Shown here: positions 8,196 through 14,824 of the stretch, piece after piece
Layout of the letters: the number at the start of each line of letters is the position of its first letter
Position numbering within the stretch: the first letter of the stretch is position 1
Assembly: GCA_022448665.1 (NCBI GenBank)
Contig: JAKUUO010000016.1
Coordinates: 1-36,201, forward strand
Direction: 5' to 3'
DNA length: 36,201 nucleotides
Source: Candidatus Thalassarchaeum betae
GTDB taxonomy: Archaea > Thermoplasmatota > Poseidoniia > Poseidoniales > Thalassarchaeaceae
Notes under the pieces: model-generated
What the model was told of the DNA's origin: nothing
What the model saw: the letters and a program-made list of their open reading frames with translations, nothing else
Database searches by the model: none
Translations under genes and position numbers: made by a program

Positions 8196-9773
8196 TTATG
8201 TTTCACTGATTAGGGACAGGAGATGTTCGCCCTCCATCTCAGCCATCAGTGAGGACGCCTTGGGGCCATGGTGCTTGCCGAGTATGGCCCAGTATAACGC
8301 GACATAGGCGTCCCGCCCGCCGATTCCTACCTCAGCAATTGTGGCTCTGATGCAGTCTGCGATAACCGCGTCAGTCCACTCGCAGTCCGCGAGGGCTTTG
8401 CTCAAGGCGGACAGGAACTCCTTGTGTGCTTCAGTCAAATTGGCATGTGCCTCTTCACCGACGCTCGACTGCACCACTATCTTCGCGGCGTCAGGGAAGT
8501 GCGCCCCATCGACCCAGTTTCGCATGCGGCGCATGCGGCCCGTCAGCGCATCACTGGGCTCGCCGTCAAGGTGGCTCGACCTTCGCAGCGAGTCCCAGAC
8601 GTCGTCGTCGTTAGATTTGATCTGAGCGAGCATGGCGAGATGCCGGAAGGAAACACCGGCTATCGAGTCAGCAGGGTCTGAGCCCCTCTCGACCTGACTG
8701 AGCCTCAGTGCAGCGAGTTGGGTGTCCCGTGCTACCTGCTGGCGCCTAGACAGATCATCATCCGAGCCTCTAGGCGGCTCCGCTACCAATCGCTCGTACT
8801 CGTCTGCGGTCTGGAACAGCGCCGGCCCGGTGTCGAAGTCGATGTGGCGTCCGACCTTGCCGCGCGCGATGACATAGCGCATTATCTCGGGAGGAACCAG
8901 CCCGAGGGCGTCCATCGGGCCGACTGTGACTCCAGTAGAGCTGGACATAGGCCCCATGCCCTTGAGTTGGATCCACTCGTAGACCATCTTGTGCGGCGGC
9001 TGGCTGCCCAGCATCTCGCAGATCGGGATGCCGGTGTCGTAGCTGCCGCCGGCGGCACCGTGGTCCTTGCCGGCGGGCTCGCAGGTGATACCGTGGATGC
9101 CCCAGCGGGCGGCCCAGTCGATCCTCCAAGGCAGTTTGCCCTGCCCCGTCCTGATGTCCGAGGTGCCCTCGACGCCGTGGCTGTCTACCCAGTGCACGTG
9201 CGGGTGCTCGTACCCGGTCACCCTGACTCCGTCGAGGCTACCGTCGGAGCCTAGCGGGTTGTAGGGGAACCAGTCTTCGGGCACCTCCCTGCCCGAGACC
9301 TCCTCTATGACCTGGCGGACCTCGTCCCTCTGCTCTATGGCCGAGTGGGTCTTGTCCGCGAACGCGCCGCTCTCGTAGGTCTCGTGGTTCATCACCACCT
9401 CGGGCTCCACCCCAATCTCCCTGAGCGCCTCCAGGAACGGGCCCAGGAAGTGCTCGGCGTAGCTGCCGCCGTCCGGGTCGGGCTCGCCGTCGGGTCCGGG
9501 AGCGGGGATGTAGGCGAGAGGGTGGCCGATGTACTGCTCGTAGCTGGGGGCGAGGAAGTCGTAGATGCGGCGCAGGGGGTCCATCGAGTCGACGATGAAG
9601 ATGTAGCGCGAGTCCATCCCCGCGTCGAGGCAGGCTCTGTGGATCATCTCCGCGGTGAGGATCTCGCGCAGGTGGCCGACGTGGAACTCCCCCGAGGGGG
9701 TGATGCCGGAGGCGATGACCTGAGAGCCGCCCCGGTCCCGCAGCGTCTGCGCGGTGTGGTCCGCCCAGTGCAT
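8196..9773 (-). CDS. lysS: Lysyl-tRNA synthetase, class I
   Basis: This 525-aa enzyme charges tRNA-Lys with lysine. It is the class I (Rossmann-fold) form, found in many archaea and some bacteria, and unrelated to the class II LysRS. The HIGH signature is HVGH at residues 31-34 within ASGITPSGEFHVGHLREIL. The KMSKS loop is a variant, MSSSTG, following LKGMGP. Between them are FIVDSMDPLRR and CEPAGKDHGAAGGSYDTG, both typical of class I LysRS. The C-terminal third is the helical anticodon-binding cage. The start lies 9 nt after the stop of the GfcR-like gene, so the two probably form an operon; the stop converges on carB. Confidence 0.94.
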   Translation of the reverse strand: MHWADHTAQTLRDRGGSQVIASGITPSGEFHVGHLREILTAEMIHRACLDAGMDSRYIFIVDSMDPLRRIYDFLAPSYEQYIGHPLAYIPAPGPDGEPDPDGGSYAEHFLGPFLEALREIGVEPEVVMNHETYESGAFADKTHSAIEQRDEVRQVIEEVSGREVPEDWFPYNPLGSDGSLDGVRVTGYEHPHVHWVDSHGVEGTSDIRTGQGKLPWRIDWAARWGIHGITCEPAGKDHGAAGGSYDTGIPICEMLGSQPPHKMVYEWIQLKGMGPMSSSTGVTVGPMDALGLVPPEIMRYVIARGKVGRHIDFDTGPALFQTADEYERLVAEPPRGSDDDLSRRQQVARDTQLAALRLSQVERGSDPADSIAGVSFRHLAMLAQIKSNDDDVWDSLRRSSHLDGEPSDALTGRMRRMRNWVDGAHFPDAAKIVVQSSVGEEAHANLTEAHKEFLSALSKALADCEWTDAVIADCIRATIAEVGIGGRDAYVALYWAILGKHHGPKASSLMAEMEGEHLLSLISET

Positions 9774-9782
9774 TCGACTCCC

Positions 9783-10364
9783 TCAGACCGTTACCACTCT
9801 GACCAATCCACGCAGGGGCACGCCCTCGAGCTCGTTGTTGTGCGTCTTGTTGGCGAGCACCAGGCAGAGTTTGACGTCAGCTCCCGCTGACCTGAGGTTC
9901 CTGATGGTCTTCCGCATCGTCTCTCCCGACGACACCACATCGTCCACCACGACGACGCGCTTGCCGCCGACGCCGGCGAAGACCTCGGAGAGGTGGCCCC
10001 CCTCGTCCTCGCCGATGCTCCTGCTTATCGACAGGTCTAGGTCCATCTGGCCGGCGATGGCCTGGGCGAAGGCGATTCCGTTGAGGCTGATCCCGACGAT
10101 GGCATCGACCTCGTCGCCTATCTCCTCGTCGATTATGTCCGCGAAGACGTAGGACACGGCCTCTATCCTGCCTGCCTTGACAGCGATCGACCTCCAGCCG
10201 ACTTGGATGTCGTTGGGGCGGTCCTCCGCGGAGACCCCGCTCGATGAGAGCCACTGGATGGTGGTGTGCGACAGTGACAGCTCATCCGCTATCTGCTGGC
10301 TGTTCAGGCCCTTGCCGCGGTATTCCTCGACCTTGCTCCGAAGCTCGTCAACGCTCAGTGGCAT
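9783..10364 (-). CDS. GfcR-like HTH plus phosphoribosyltransferase-fold regulator
   Basis: The first ~45 residues form a helix-turn-helix (GLNSQQIADELSLSHTTIQWL). The remainder is a type I phosphoribosyltransferase fold whose PRPP loop, RVVVVDDVVSSGETM, is intact near residue 138. Archaeal members of this group were first annotated as orotate phosphoribosyltransferase-like; the Haloferax homologue GfcR is a transcription activator of glucose and fructose breakdown. Here the protein could be a metabolite-sensing transcription factor or a true PRTase; the HTH favours the former. I use the ATG at 10364 (193 aa) rather than a TTG one codon upstream; a TATA-like TTCATAGAG (10386-10394, minus) lies 26 nt upstream. 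It precedes lysS by 9 nt. carAB and dut nearby make a pyrimidine link possible but unproven. Confidence 0.82.
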   Translation of the reverse strand: MPLSVDELRSKVEEYRGKGLNSQQIADELSLSHTTIQWLSSSGVSAEDRPNDIQVGWRSIAVKAGRIEAVSYVFADIIDEEIGDEVDAIVGISLNGIAFAQAIAGQMDLDLSISRSIGEDEGGHLSEVFAGVGGKRVVVVDDVVSSGETMRKTIRNLRSAGADVKLCLVLANKTHNNELEGVPLRGLVRVVTV

Positions 10365-10437
10365 CAATTCGTCCCGCCGCTGGCTCTCTATGAATCCACC
10401 GGGAGGAGATAGTGGGAAAAACGCGACTTTGCACTCG

Positions 10438-10887
10438 CTAGAAGCGGCCGGTGCTGCCGAATCCGCCGTCTCCGCGCTCGGTCTGGCCCAGATCGTCGAA
10501 ATCGACCTCGCGGAAACTGACGTTCGGTATCGGCGAGATCAGCATCTGCGCTATCCTCTCGCCCGCCTTCACCGTGTACGAGCCACCCTCTCCTATCCAT
10601 GTCATCAGCACGAACAGCTCGCCGCGGTAGTCAGCATCGATGGTGCCGATGCTGTGGGGCAGGATCAGTCCCTTGGAGCCCAATGATGAGCGCGCTCGCA
10701 CCTGCCCCTCGTAGCCGACGGGGATGGCGACGTGCAGGCCTGTGCGCAGCCTCATGCTCTGGCGGAACGGCACTTCCGTGTCCTCGAGCGCGTAGAGGTC
10801 CCAGCCGGCAGCATACTCGCTTCCCTTGGTGGGAAGTTTGGCGTCCGGGTGGGTCCGAGCGACCTTGACCTCGAGTTGCTCGTCCAC
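10438..10887 (-). CDS. dut: dUTP diphosphatase (trimeric dUTPase)
   Basis: dUTPase hydrolyses dUTP to dUMP and pyrophosphate, keeping uracil out of DNA and supplying dUMP for thymidylate synthesis. All five motifs of the trimeric family are visible in this 149-aa protein: AAGWDLYA near residue 26, RARSSLG at 64-70, GTIDADYRGE at 81-90 with the catalytic Asp, RIAQMLI near 111, and the glycine-rich arm RGDGGFGSTGRF at the C-terminus. The arm is complete, so the enzyme should be active. The gene is divergent from aIF2-beta across a 91-nt gap and lies 73 nt upstream of the GfcR-like gene on the same strand. Confidence 0.95.
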   Translation of the reverse strand: MDEQLEVKVARTHPDAKLPTKGSEYAAGWDLYALEDTEVPFRQSMRLRTGLHVAIPVGYEGQVRARSSLGSKGLILPHSIGTIDADYRGELFVLMTWIGEGGSYTVKAGERIAQMLISPIPNVSFREVDFDDLGQTERGDGGFGSTGRF

Positions 10888-10905
10888 GGTTTGCCTGCGC
10901 CGTTC

Positions 10906-10918
10906 CGGTCTTTGACCG
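10906..10918. repeat. Short inverted repeat in the dut / aIF2-beta divergent gap
   Basis: CGGTC and GACCG are exact reverse complements separated by TTT, 19 nt upstream of the dut start. Five base pairs is short enough to be chance in a G+C-rich gap, so this is a weak candidate operator. Confidence 0.25.
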
Positions 10919-10978
10919 TTCGCAAGAGGCCTTTCGGCGCCCGGTGGGGTGAAAAGGGGGCCATGATTCGGCAGGCCG

Positions 10979-11389
10979 ATGACCGACTACGACTACGATG
11001 CCCTGCTCGACCGTGCGCGCGAGCGCATACCGAAGGACATCAGAGAGCGCTCGCGCTGGACCATGCCAGAGCCGGACATCCTCATCGAGGGCAGCCAGAC
11101 CATCCTGCGCAACTTCGCCGACATCGTCAGCGCGATGGACCGCGACTCCAACCACGTCTACCAGTTTCTGCTCAACGAGCTCGGGACCTCAGGCACCCGG
11201 GAGCAGATCCGTGTGATGTTCAAGGGAAGGGTCCCGCCTATGAGGATCAAGGAGAAGCTGGTCGCTTACGTCAAGGCGTTCATCTTGTGCGACCAGTGCC
11301 GGGCGCCCGACACGCGCTTCGTCAAGGAGGGACGCACGACCCTGCTCAAGTGCCAGGCCTGCGGCGCGACCCGCCCGGTACGACTGTGA
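10979..11389 (+). CDS. Translation initiation factor aIF2 subunit beta
   Basis: aIF2-beta is part of the heterotrimer that carries initiator Met-tRNA to the archaeal small ribosomal subunit. The 136-aa protein has the standard layout: an N-terminal helix, a central alpha/beta domain (IEGSQTILRNFADI, then KGRVPPMRIKEKL), and a C-terminal zinc ribbon with Cys104, Cys107, Cys125 and Cys128 (ILCDQCRAP; LLKCQACGA). The length is the archaeal norm; eukaryotic eIF2-beta is much longer. The start is ATG at 10979. The stop is 1 nt from the stop of the convergent quinone oxidoreductase gene. Confidence 0.95.
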   Translation: MTDYDYDALLDRARERIPKDIRERSRWTMPEPDILIEGSQTILRNFADIVSAMDRDSNHVYQFLLNELGTSGTREQIRVMFKGRVPPMRIKEKLVAYVKAFILCDQCRAPDTRFVKEGRTTLLKCQACGATRPVRL

Positions 11390-11390
11390 A

Positions 11391-12407
11391 TCACGAGAAG
11401 TCGAGGAGGACCTTGCCTCGGTTCTTCCGGTCGTGGATGTGCTTCTGAGCTTCTGCCACCTGTTCGAACCTCCAAACTGAGTCTATAACCGGGTCTATCT
11501 GCCCCTTGAGGAGCATCCCCGAGAGTGCGTCGAGGTGGCCTCGGAACACCGACTCGTCGTCCAGCAGACCCATGTGGACTCCGAACACGGCCTTGTTCGA
11601 ACTCATCATCTTCAACGGATCGAAGCGCGGTGTCGATGCCCACATCCTGAGGGCGGTCACCCACGAGCGCTTGTCTCCCTTAACTGCGGATGAGGCGCCG
11701 AAGTAGTACAGCTTGCCGCCTCGGCGCAGCGCCTTGTACGAGCGCATCACGTGGCTGCCGCCGACCGGGTCGATGGCGTGGTGGACGCCCTTGCCCCCTG
11801 TCGCGCCCTTGCAGACCTCGACGAAGTCCTCTGACTCGCGGTCTACGAAGCGCATCCCGAGTGACTCGACGAACTCGCGCTTTGGAGCCGACGCGGTCCC
11901 CACAATCAGGGAGGCGCCAAACGCCTTGCATATCTGAGCCACCGCGGTGCCGACGCCCCCGGCTGCGTGGTGGACGAGAACCGTATCGCCCTTTGCAAGG
12001 TTGCCCAGGTGTACCAGCATGTGGTAGGCGGTGCCGTAGGTGACTGGGATCGCCGCGGCTTGGTCGAACGACATCGAGTCTGGCAGGGGGATCACCCTCT
12101 TGGCATCCAGCACGACCTGCTCGGAGTATCCCCCGAAACCGGTCATTGCGAGCACACGGTCACCGGGACCGAGCCCGGTGACCCCCTCGCCCACGTCCAT
12201 CACCTCACCTGCAGCCTCGTAGCCGGGGGTGAACGGGTATTCCGGGTTGGAGCCGTACAGCCCCTGACGCATCATCAGGTCCGCGAAGTTGATTCCTGCC
12301 CTGTGCACTCTCACTCTTACTTGGCCGGGACCGGCCACCGGGTCAGAGTCCTCGACAATTCGGATGCTGTCGACGCCACCGACTCTCGGATAGACCACTT
12401 TGCGCAC
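11391..12407 (-). CDS. Quinone-oxidoreductase-like MDR-family dehydrogenase
   Basis: This 338-aa protein belongs to the zinc-free branch of the medium-chain dehydrogenase/reductase superfamily (quinone oxidoreductase, VAT-1-like). The N-terminal GroES-like domain contains RVRVHRAGINFADLMMRQG and PGYEAAGEV; the nucleotide-binding domain has HHAAGGVGTAVAQICKAFGA near residue 143, where the AxxGGVG pattern fits NADPH. The catalytic and structural zinc ligands of alcohol dehydrogenases are absent. The start is GTG at 12407, directly after the ferredoxin stop codon (TGAGTG), so translation is probably coupled. It is the last gene of a four-gene minus-strand cluster with pterin carbinolamine dehydratase and a 2Fe-2S ferredoxin. 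Substrate is unknown; reduction of quinones or enones is the family norm. Confidence 0.88.
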   Translation of the reverse strand: MRKVVYPRVGGVDSIRIVEDSDPVAGPGQVRVRVHRAGINFADLMMRQGLYGSNPEYPFTPGYEAAGEVMDVGEGVTGLGPGDRVLAMTGFGGYSEQVVLDAKRVIPLPDSMSFDQAAAIPVTYGTAYHMLVHLGNLAKGDTVLVHHAAGGVGTAVAQICKAFGASLIVGTASAPKREFVESLGMRFVDRESEDFVEVCKGATGGKGVHHAIDPVGGSHVMRSYKALRRGGKLYYFGASSAVKGDKRSWVTALRMWASTPRFDPLKMMSSNKAVFGVHMGLLDDESVFRGHLDALSGMLLKGQIDPVIDSVWRFEQVAEAQKHIHDRKNRGKVLLDFS

Positions 12408-12722
12408 TCAATCACCCATTAGGTAGTCACTGGCGGGCTCGCCGCCCTTGAGATGCTCGAGAACGGCCTTCAGGCCATCGTCGTCGTTCGGCAGGGTGTA
12501 CCAGGTCCCCTCTGGGTAGACAACGCATGAAGGCCCCCTCTCGCAGTTGTCCAGGCAGCCCGCCTTGTTGACGCGCACGTCCTCCAGACCTTCGGCGCGA
12601 GCAGCCCTCTTGAGACGGGTGAGGATGTCGAGCGAATTCTTCCCAGCGCAGCAGCCACGTGGGTTCTCTGGCGGGCGCTCGTTGGTGCAGACGAAGACGT
12701 GCATTCTGAACTGATGTGTCAT
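12408..12722 (-). CDS. Thioredoxin-like [2Fe-2S] ferredoxin
   Basis: This 104-aa protein matches the thioredoxin-like 2Fe-2S ferredoxin family (NuoE-like fold). Cluster ligands are most likely Cys12 (VFVCTNER), Cys24 or Cys25 (RGCCAGK), Cys56 and Cys60 (KAGCLDNCERGPSC). The pattern C-x11/12-C then C-x3-C is diagnostic. Cys66 is an extra cysteine. The protein would act as a soluble one-electron carrier. It lies 8 nt after the carbinolamine dehydratase gene and abuts the MDR gene, so it may supply or accept electrons for that reductase, but this is inferred from position only. A second ATG at 12704 (MHVFVCTN) is an alternative start, and matches the family N-terminus equally well. Confidence 0.88.
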   Translation of the reverse strand: MTHQFRMHVFVCTNERPPENPRGCCAGKNSLDILTRLKRAARAEGLEDVRVNKAGCLDNCERGPSCVVYPEGTWYTLPNDDDGLKAVLEHLKGGEPASDYLMGD

Positions 12723-12730
12723 CGGACCAC

Positions 12731-13057
12731 CTAGATTCTGTCTAGCTTAGCAGCCAGGACGAAGTCTGACTCGGTCAGACCGTCTATCTTGTGAGTCCAG
12801 ATTATCGCTTTCACGCGCCCCCAGCCCAGCTCGAAGTCAGCGTGGTGGTTCTCTGCCTCGCATATGGCTCCGGCCGCGTTGGTGAACTCGAGCGCGGAGG
12901 CGAAGTCGGGGAACGACCAGCCACGCTCGAGATGGTGCCCGTCGACGACGTTCCAGTCACCATCGAGATGCGGAATCAGCACAGCCCGCTCATCTTCGGT
13001 GAGCGGCGGGATTCCGCCTTCGCAAGGCACGCACCTCTTAGCCGCGAACTCGGACAT
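12731..13057 (-). CDS. Pterin-4-alpha-carbinolamine dehydratase
   Basis: The family dehydrates 4a-hydroxy-tetrahydropterin to recycle the cofactor after aromatic amino acid hydroxylation; many prokaryotic members have other or unknown roles. The 108-aa protein has the family N-terminus CVPCEGGIPPLT, then GWSFPDFASALEF, the active-site segment AENHHADFELGWGRVKA, and the C-terminal LTESDFVLAAKLD. Both active-site His residues of the ENHH motif are present, so activity is likely. No pterin-dependent hydroxylase is visible in the window. The gene begins 3 nt after the stop of the 150-aa unknown gene and is followed 8 nt later by the ferredoxin gene. Confidence 0.94.
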   Translation of the reverse strand: MSEFAAKRCVPCEGGIPPLTEDERAVLIPHLDGDWNVVDGHHLERGWSFPDFASALEFTNAAGAICEAENHHADFELGWGRVKAIIWTHKIDGLTESDFVLAAKLDRI

Positions 13058-13060
13058 GAA

Positions 13061-13513
13061 TCAGCCCCACAGGTGGCTGTCATCGTGTCCGTCCGCGCTC
13101 CTCTCTGCCTTCTCGTGCAGACTCGAGCGCCGCTTCATATCCTCCCTCTCGAAGGTAAGGAGCTCGCTGTCCTCGATGTACGGCCGACGCAGATGGGTGA
13201 CCAAGCGTACCTCGACGATGACGTCCCTCGCGATGGAGCGGAAGTCGCCACCCTCGTCGAGTATCTCGACAGCGCTCCTAGAAGTCCCAATCAGCACCCC
13301 CCTGACCCAAGGATCGACATCCTCAGGAAGCGCTCTTGCATCGAGCAGTACCTCGATTATGTCGTCCTTCCTCAATCCGGACTTCCGATCTATGAGCGGT
13401 CCGTGGAAGACGTCGTTCAGGCCCGACAGCTCGGGCGAGCCGTACTTCTCGTGCAATCGCCTAGCCCAGCCGGGCAGGTCATCGATTCTCTTGCCTCTGC
13501 GCTCTCCATCCAT
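13061..13513 (-). CDS. Conserved-looking hypothetical protein, 150 aa
   Basis: I do not recognise this protein. It is hydrophilic and charged, with no signal peptide, membrane segment or metal motif. A central segment (about 50-75) reads like a helix pair (KDDIIEVLLDARALPED) and a later stretch (DVIVEVRLVTHLRRPYIED) looks like a buried strand plus helix. The C-terminal 30 residues are highly charged. A longer frame begins at 13747, but I chose ATG at 13513 because a TATA-like stretch (rc CTTTTCTATC, 13533-13542) lies about 25 nt upstream and because the extension is compositionally unlike protein and would overlap the NOG1 N-terminus. It appears to be the first gene of the cluster with pterin carbinolamine dehydratase, ferredoxin and MDR reductase, with 3 nt to the next gene. 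Confidence 0.7.
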   Translation of the reverse strand: MDGERRGKRIDDLPGWARRLHEKYGSPELSGLNDVFHGPLIDRKSGLRKDDIIEVLLDARALPEDVDPWVRGVLIGTSRSAVEILDEGGDFRSIARDVIVEVRLVTHLRRPYIEDSELLTFEREDMKRRSSLHEKAERSADGHDDSHLWG

Positions 13514-13532
13514 GTAACTGCGTACGTGTCGT

Positions 13533-13542
13533 GATAGAAAAG
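13533..13542 (-). promoter_or_regulatory. TATA-like box for the 13513-11391 cluster
   Basis: On the minus strand the sequence reads CTTTTCTATC and is centred about 25 nt upstream of the ATG at 13513. It is the only A/T-rich run in the gap, fitting a leaderless promoter for the four-gene cluster. Confidence 0.4.
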
Positions 13543-13560
13543 GAGTATGTTGGCCCCAAA

Positions 13561-13577
13561 TCGGGCCTATGGCCCGA
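13561..13577. repeat. Perfect 7-3-7 inverted repeat between divergent genes
   Basis: TCGGGCC and GGCCCGA flank a TAT spacer. The repeat lies in the 114-nt gap between the 150-aa gene (start 13513, minus) and the NOG1-like gene (start 13628, plus), about 20 nt beyond the TATA-like box of the former and 51 nt before the latter. It could be an operator or an RNA hairpin in the NOG1 leader. Confidence 0.4.
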
Positions 13578-13627
13578 CTGGTGGCTTGAAGTGGGATGGT
13601 TGTGGCCGCTGGGTCCGAGGTGAGCGC

Positions 13628-14659
13628 ATGGCATCGATGGATTGGCGTCGTATTCCGACCGTCCTGTATCCACAGGAGATTCTGGACAAGGCGTTCCGCA
13701 AGGCGAGCAAGCAGCCCGACTTGGTCGAGGACCCAGACAAGTACCACCGGACCCGCAAGCAGATGGACAGGATGGTCCAGTCAGCTGCTGACGTCATCGA
13801 CAAGACCCTGCTGAAGTGGGTCGACCAATGGCCCAGTCTCAACGCGCTCTCGGAGTTCGACCAAGCGCTGATTGACGCTGCGGTCGGCAACGACGAGTAC
13901 CGCAAGAGCCTCGGCACCATCCAATGGGCCGCCGAGCAGGTCCGCAAGATCGCCGGTGAGACGCAGAGGAAGATTCTGCGGCTTCGCAACATCGAGGGCT
14001 TCCACCAAGCCCGCCGACACGCCTACGGCAGGTTCTCATCCATCCTCAGCCAGGTCTCGCCGCAGATTCTGTGGCTCGGCGAGGCCCGCAATGTCCTGCG
14101 CAAGCTTCCCTCGCTCGACTCCGACGAGCCCTGCATTGTCGTGGCCGGTGCGCCGAACGTCGGCAAGTCGGCACTCATCACCGCGCTCTCCAGCGGCGAG
14201 CCGGAGGTCGCGGTCTATCCGTTCACCACCAAGCAGCTCCACCTGGGGCACTTCGAGCACCGGAGGCGAGTCTACCAGATGGTGGACACCCCCGGCCTGC
14301 TCGACCGGCCGATGACTGAGCGCAACCCCATCGAGATGCAGGCCATCGCCGCTCTGGAGCACACCGGCGACGTACTGCTGTTCCTAGTCGACTCGACCGA
14401 GGGCAGCAGCATGAGCCAGCAGGAGCAGGCGCATCTGCTCTCCGAAGTCAAGAGACTGATGTCGGAGCGCCCGATGATAGTCGTCCACAGCAAGAGCGAC
14501 ATCCTAGACAGCGTCCCGGAGGATGCCGAGACACTCATCAGCGCCGTCACCGGCGAGGGAACCGAGGAACTGCGAATGAGGCTCATCGAGACGATAGGCG
14601 CAGACGAGATTCTGAACCCACTGGAGCTGCCGGAGAACTGGCCCCGAAGGGACGAGTAG
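13628..14659 (+). CDS. NOG1-family GTP-binding protein
   Basis: NOG1 proteins are Obg-related GTPases; the eukaryotic member acts in 60S ribosomal subunit assembly, and archaeal ones are presumed to do likewise. The N-terminal helical domain (about 1-165) contains IPTVLYPQEILDKAFRKASK, a family hallmark. The G domain has G1 GAPNVGKSAL near residue 174, G3 VDTPGLLDRP near 218 and a G4-like HSKSD near 286; the switch I Thr lies in YPFTTKQLHLGH. The canonical G4 motif N/TKxD is here SKSD, a common NOG1 variant. I chose ATG at 13628 (343 aa), since the 27 residues added by the ATG at 13547 are Gly/Arg-rich and not conserved-looking; ATG at 13637 is also possible. The C-terminal eukaryotic extensions are absent, as usual in archaea. 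Confidence 0.9.
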   Translation: MASMDWRRIPTVLYPQEILDKAFRKASKQPDLVEDPDKYHRTRKQMDRMVQSAADVIDKTLLKWVDQWPSLNALSEFDQALIDAAVGNDEYRKSLGTIQWAAEQVRKIAGETQRKILRLRNIEGFHQARRHAYGRFSSILSQVSPQILWLGEARNVLRKLPSLDSDEPCIVVAGAPNVGKSALITALSSGEPEVAVYPFTTKQLHLGHFEHRRRVYQMVDTPGLLDRPMTERNPIEMQAIAALEHTGDVLLFLVDSTEGSSMSQQEQAHLLSEVKRLMSERPMIVVHSKSDILDSVPEDAETLISAVTGEGTEELRMRLIETIGADEILNPLELPENWPRRDE

Positions 14660-14779
14660 TCACTCGACGTGCCAGTGGTGGCCACAGACGCTGCAGTAGA
14701 GCCTGTACCCGCCTATTGTAGGGACAAGCCCCGCGACGTCGATCTTCGTGCCGCAGTTCACGCATTGGTGCACACCCAT
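14660..14779 (-). CDS. 39-aa zinc-ribbon microprotein
   Basis: This small gene was found by translating the gap on the minus strand. It reads MGVHQCVNCGTKIDVAGLVP at its N-terminus and ends CSVCGHHWHVE. Two CxxC pairs (Cys6/Cys9 and Cys29/Cys32) 19 residues apart form a textbook zinc ribbon, with His34, His35 and His37 clustered after the second pair. Short zinc-ribbon proteins are common in archaea and often bind nucleic acid or act as subunits, but this one's role is unknown. The ATG at 14779 follows an AGGTG element by about 7 nt. The stop TGA immediately abuts the convergent NOG1 stop. It is the last gene of a pyrH-led cluster. There is no in-frame stop in the 15 codons separating it from the stop of the upstream membrane protein gene. 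Confidence 0.75.
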   Translation of the reverse strand: MGVHQCVNCGTKIDVAGLVPTIGGYRLYCSVCGHHWHVE

Positions 14780-14824
14780 GACACTGGCACCTTGTTTCGG
14801 TTCTTCAACAAGACTGATGCCGAC

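Noticed and set aside
13514..13747. Upstream extension of the 150-aa unknown gene (total 228 codons)
   Set aside because: The extension overlaps the NOG1 coding start, lacks protein-like composition, and bypasses the TATA-like box located 25 nt before the ATG at 13513.
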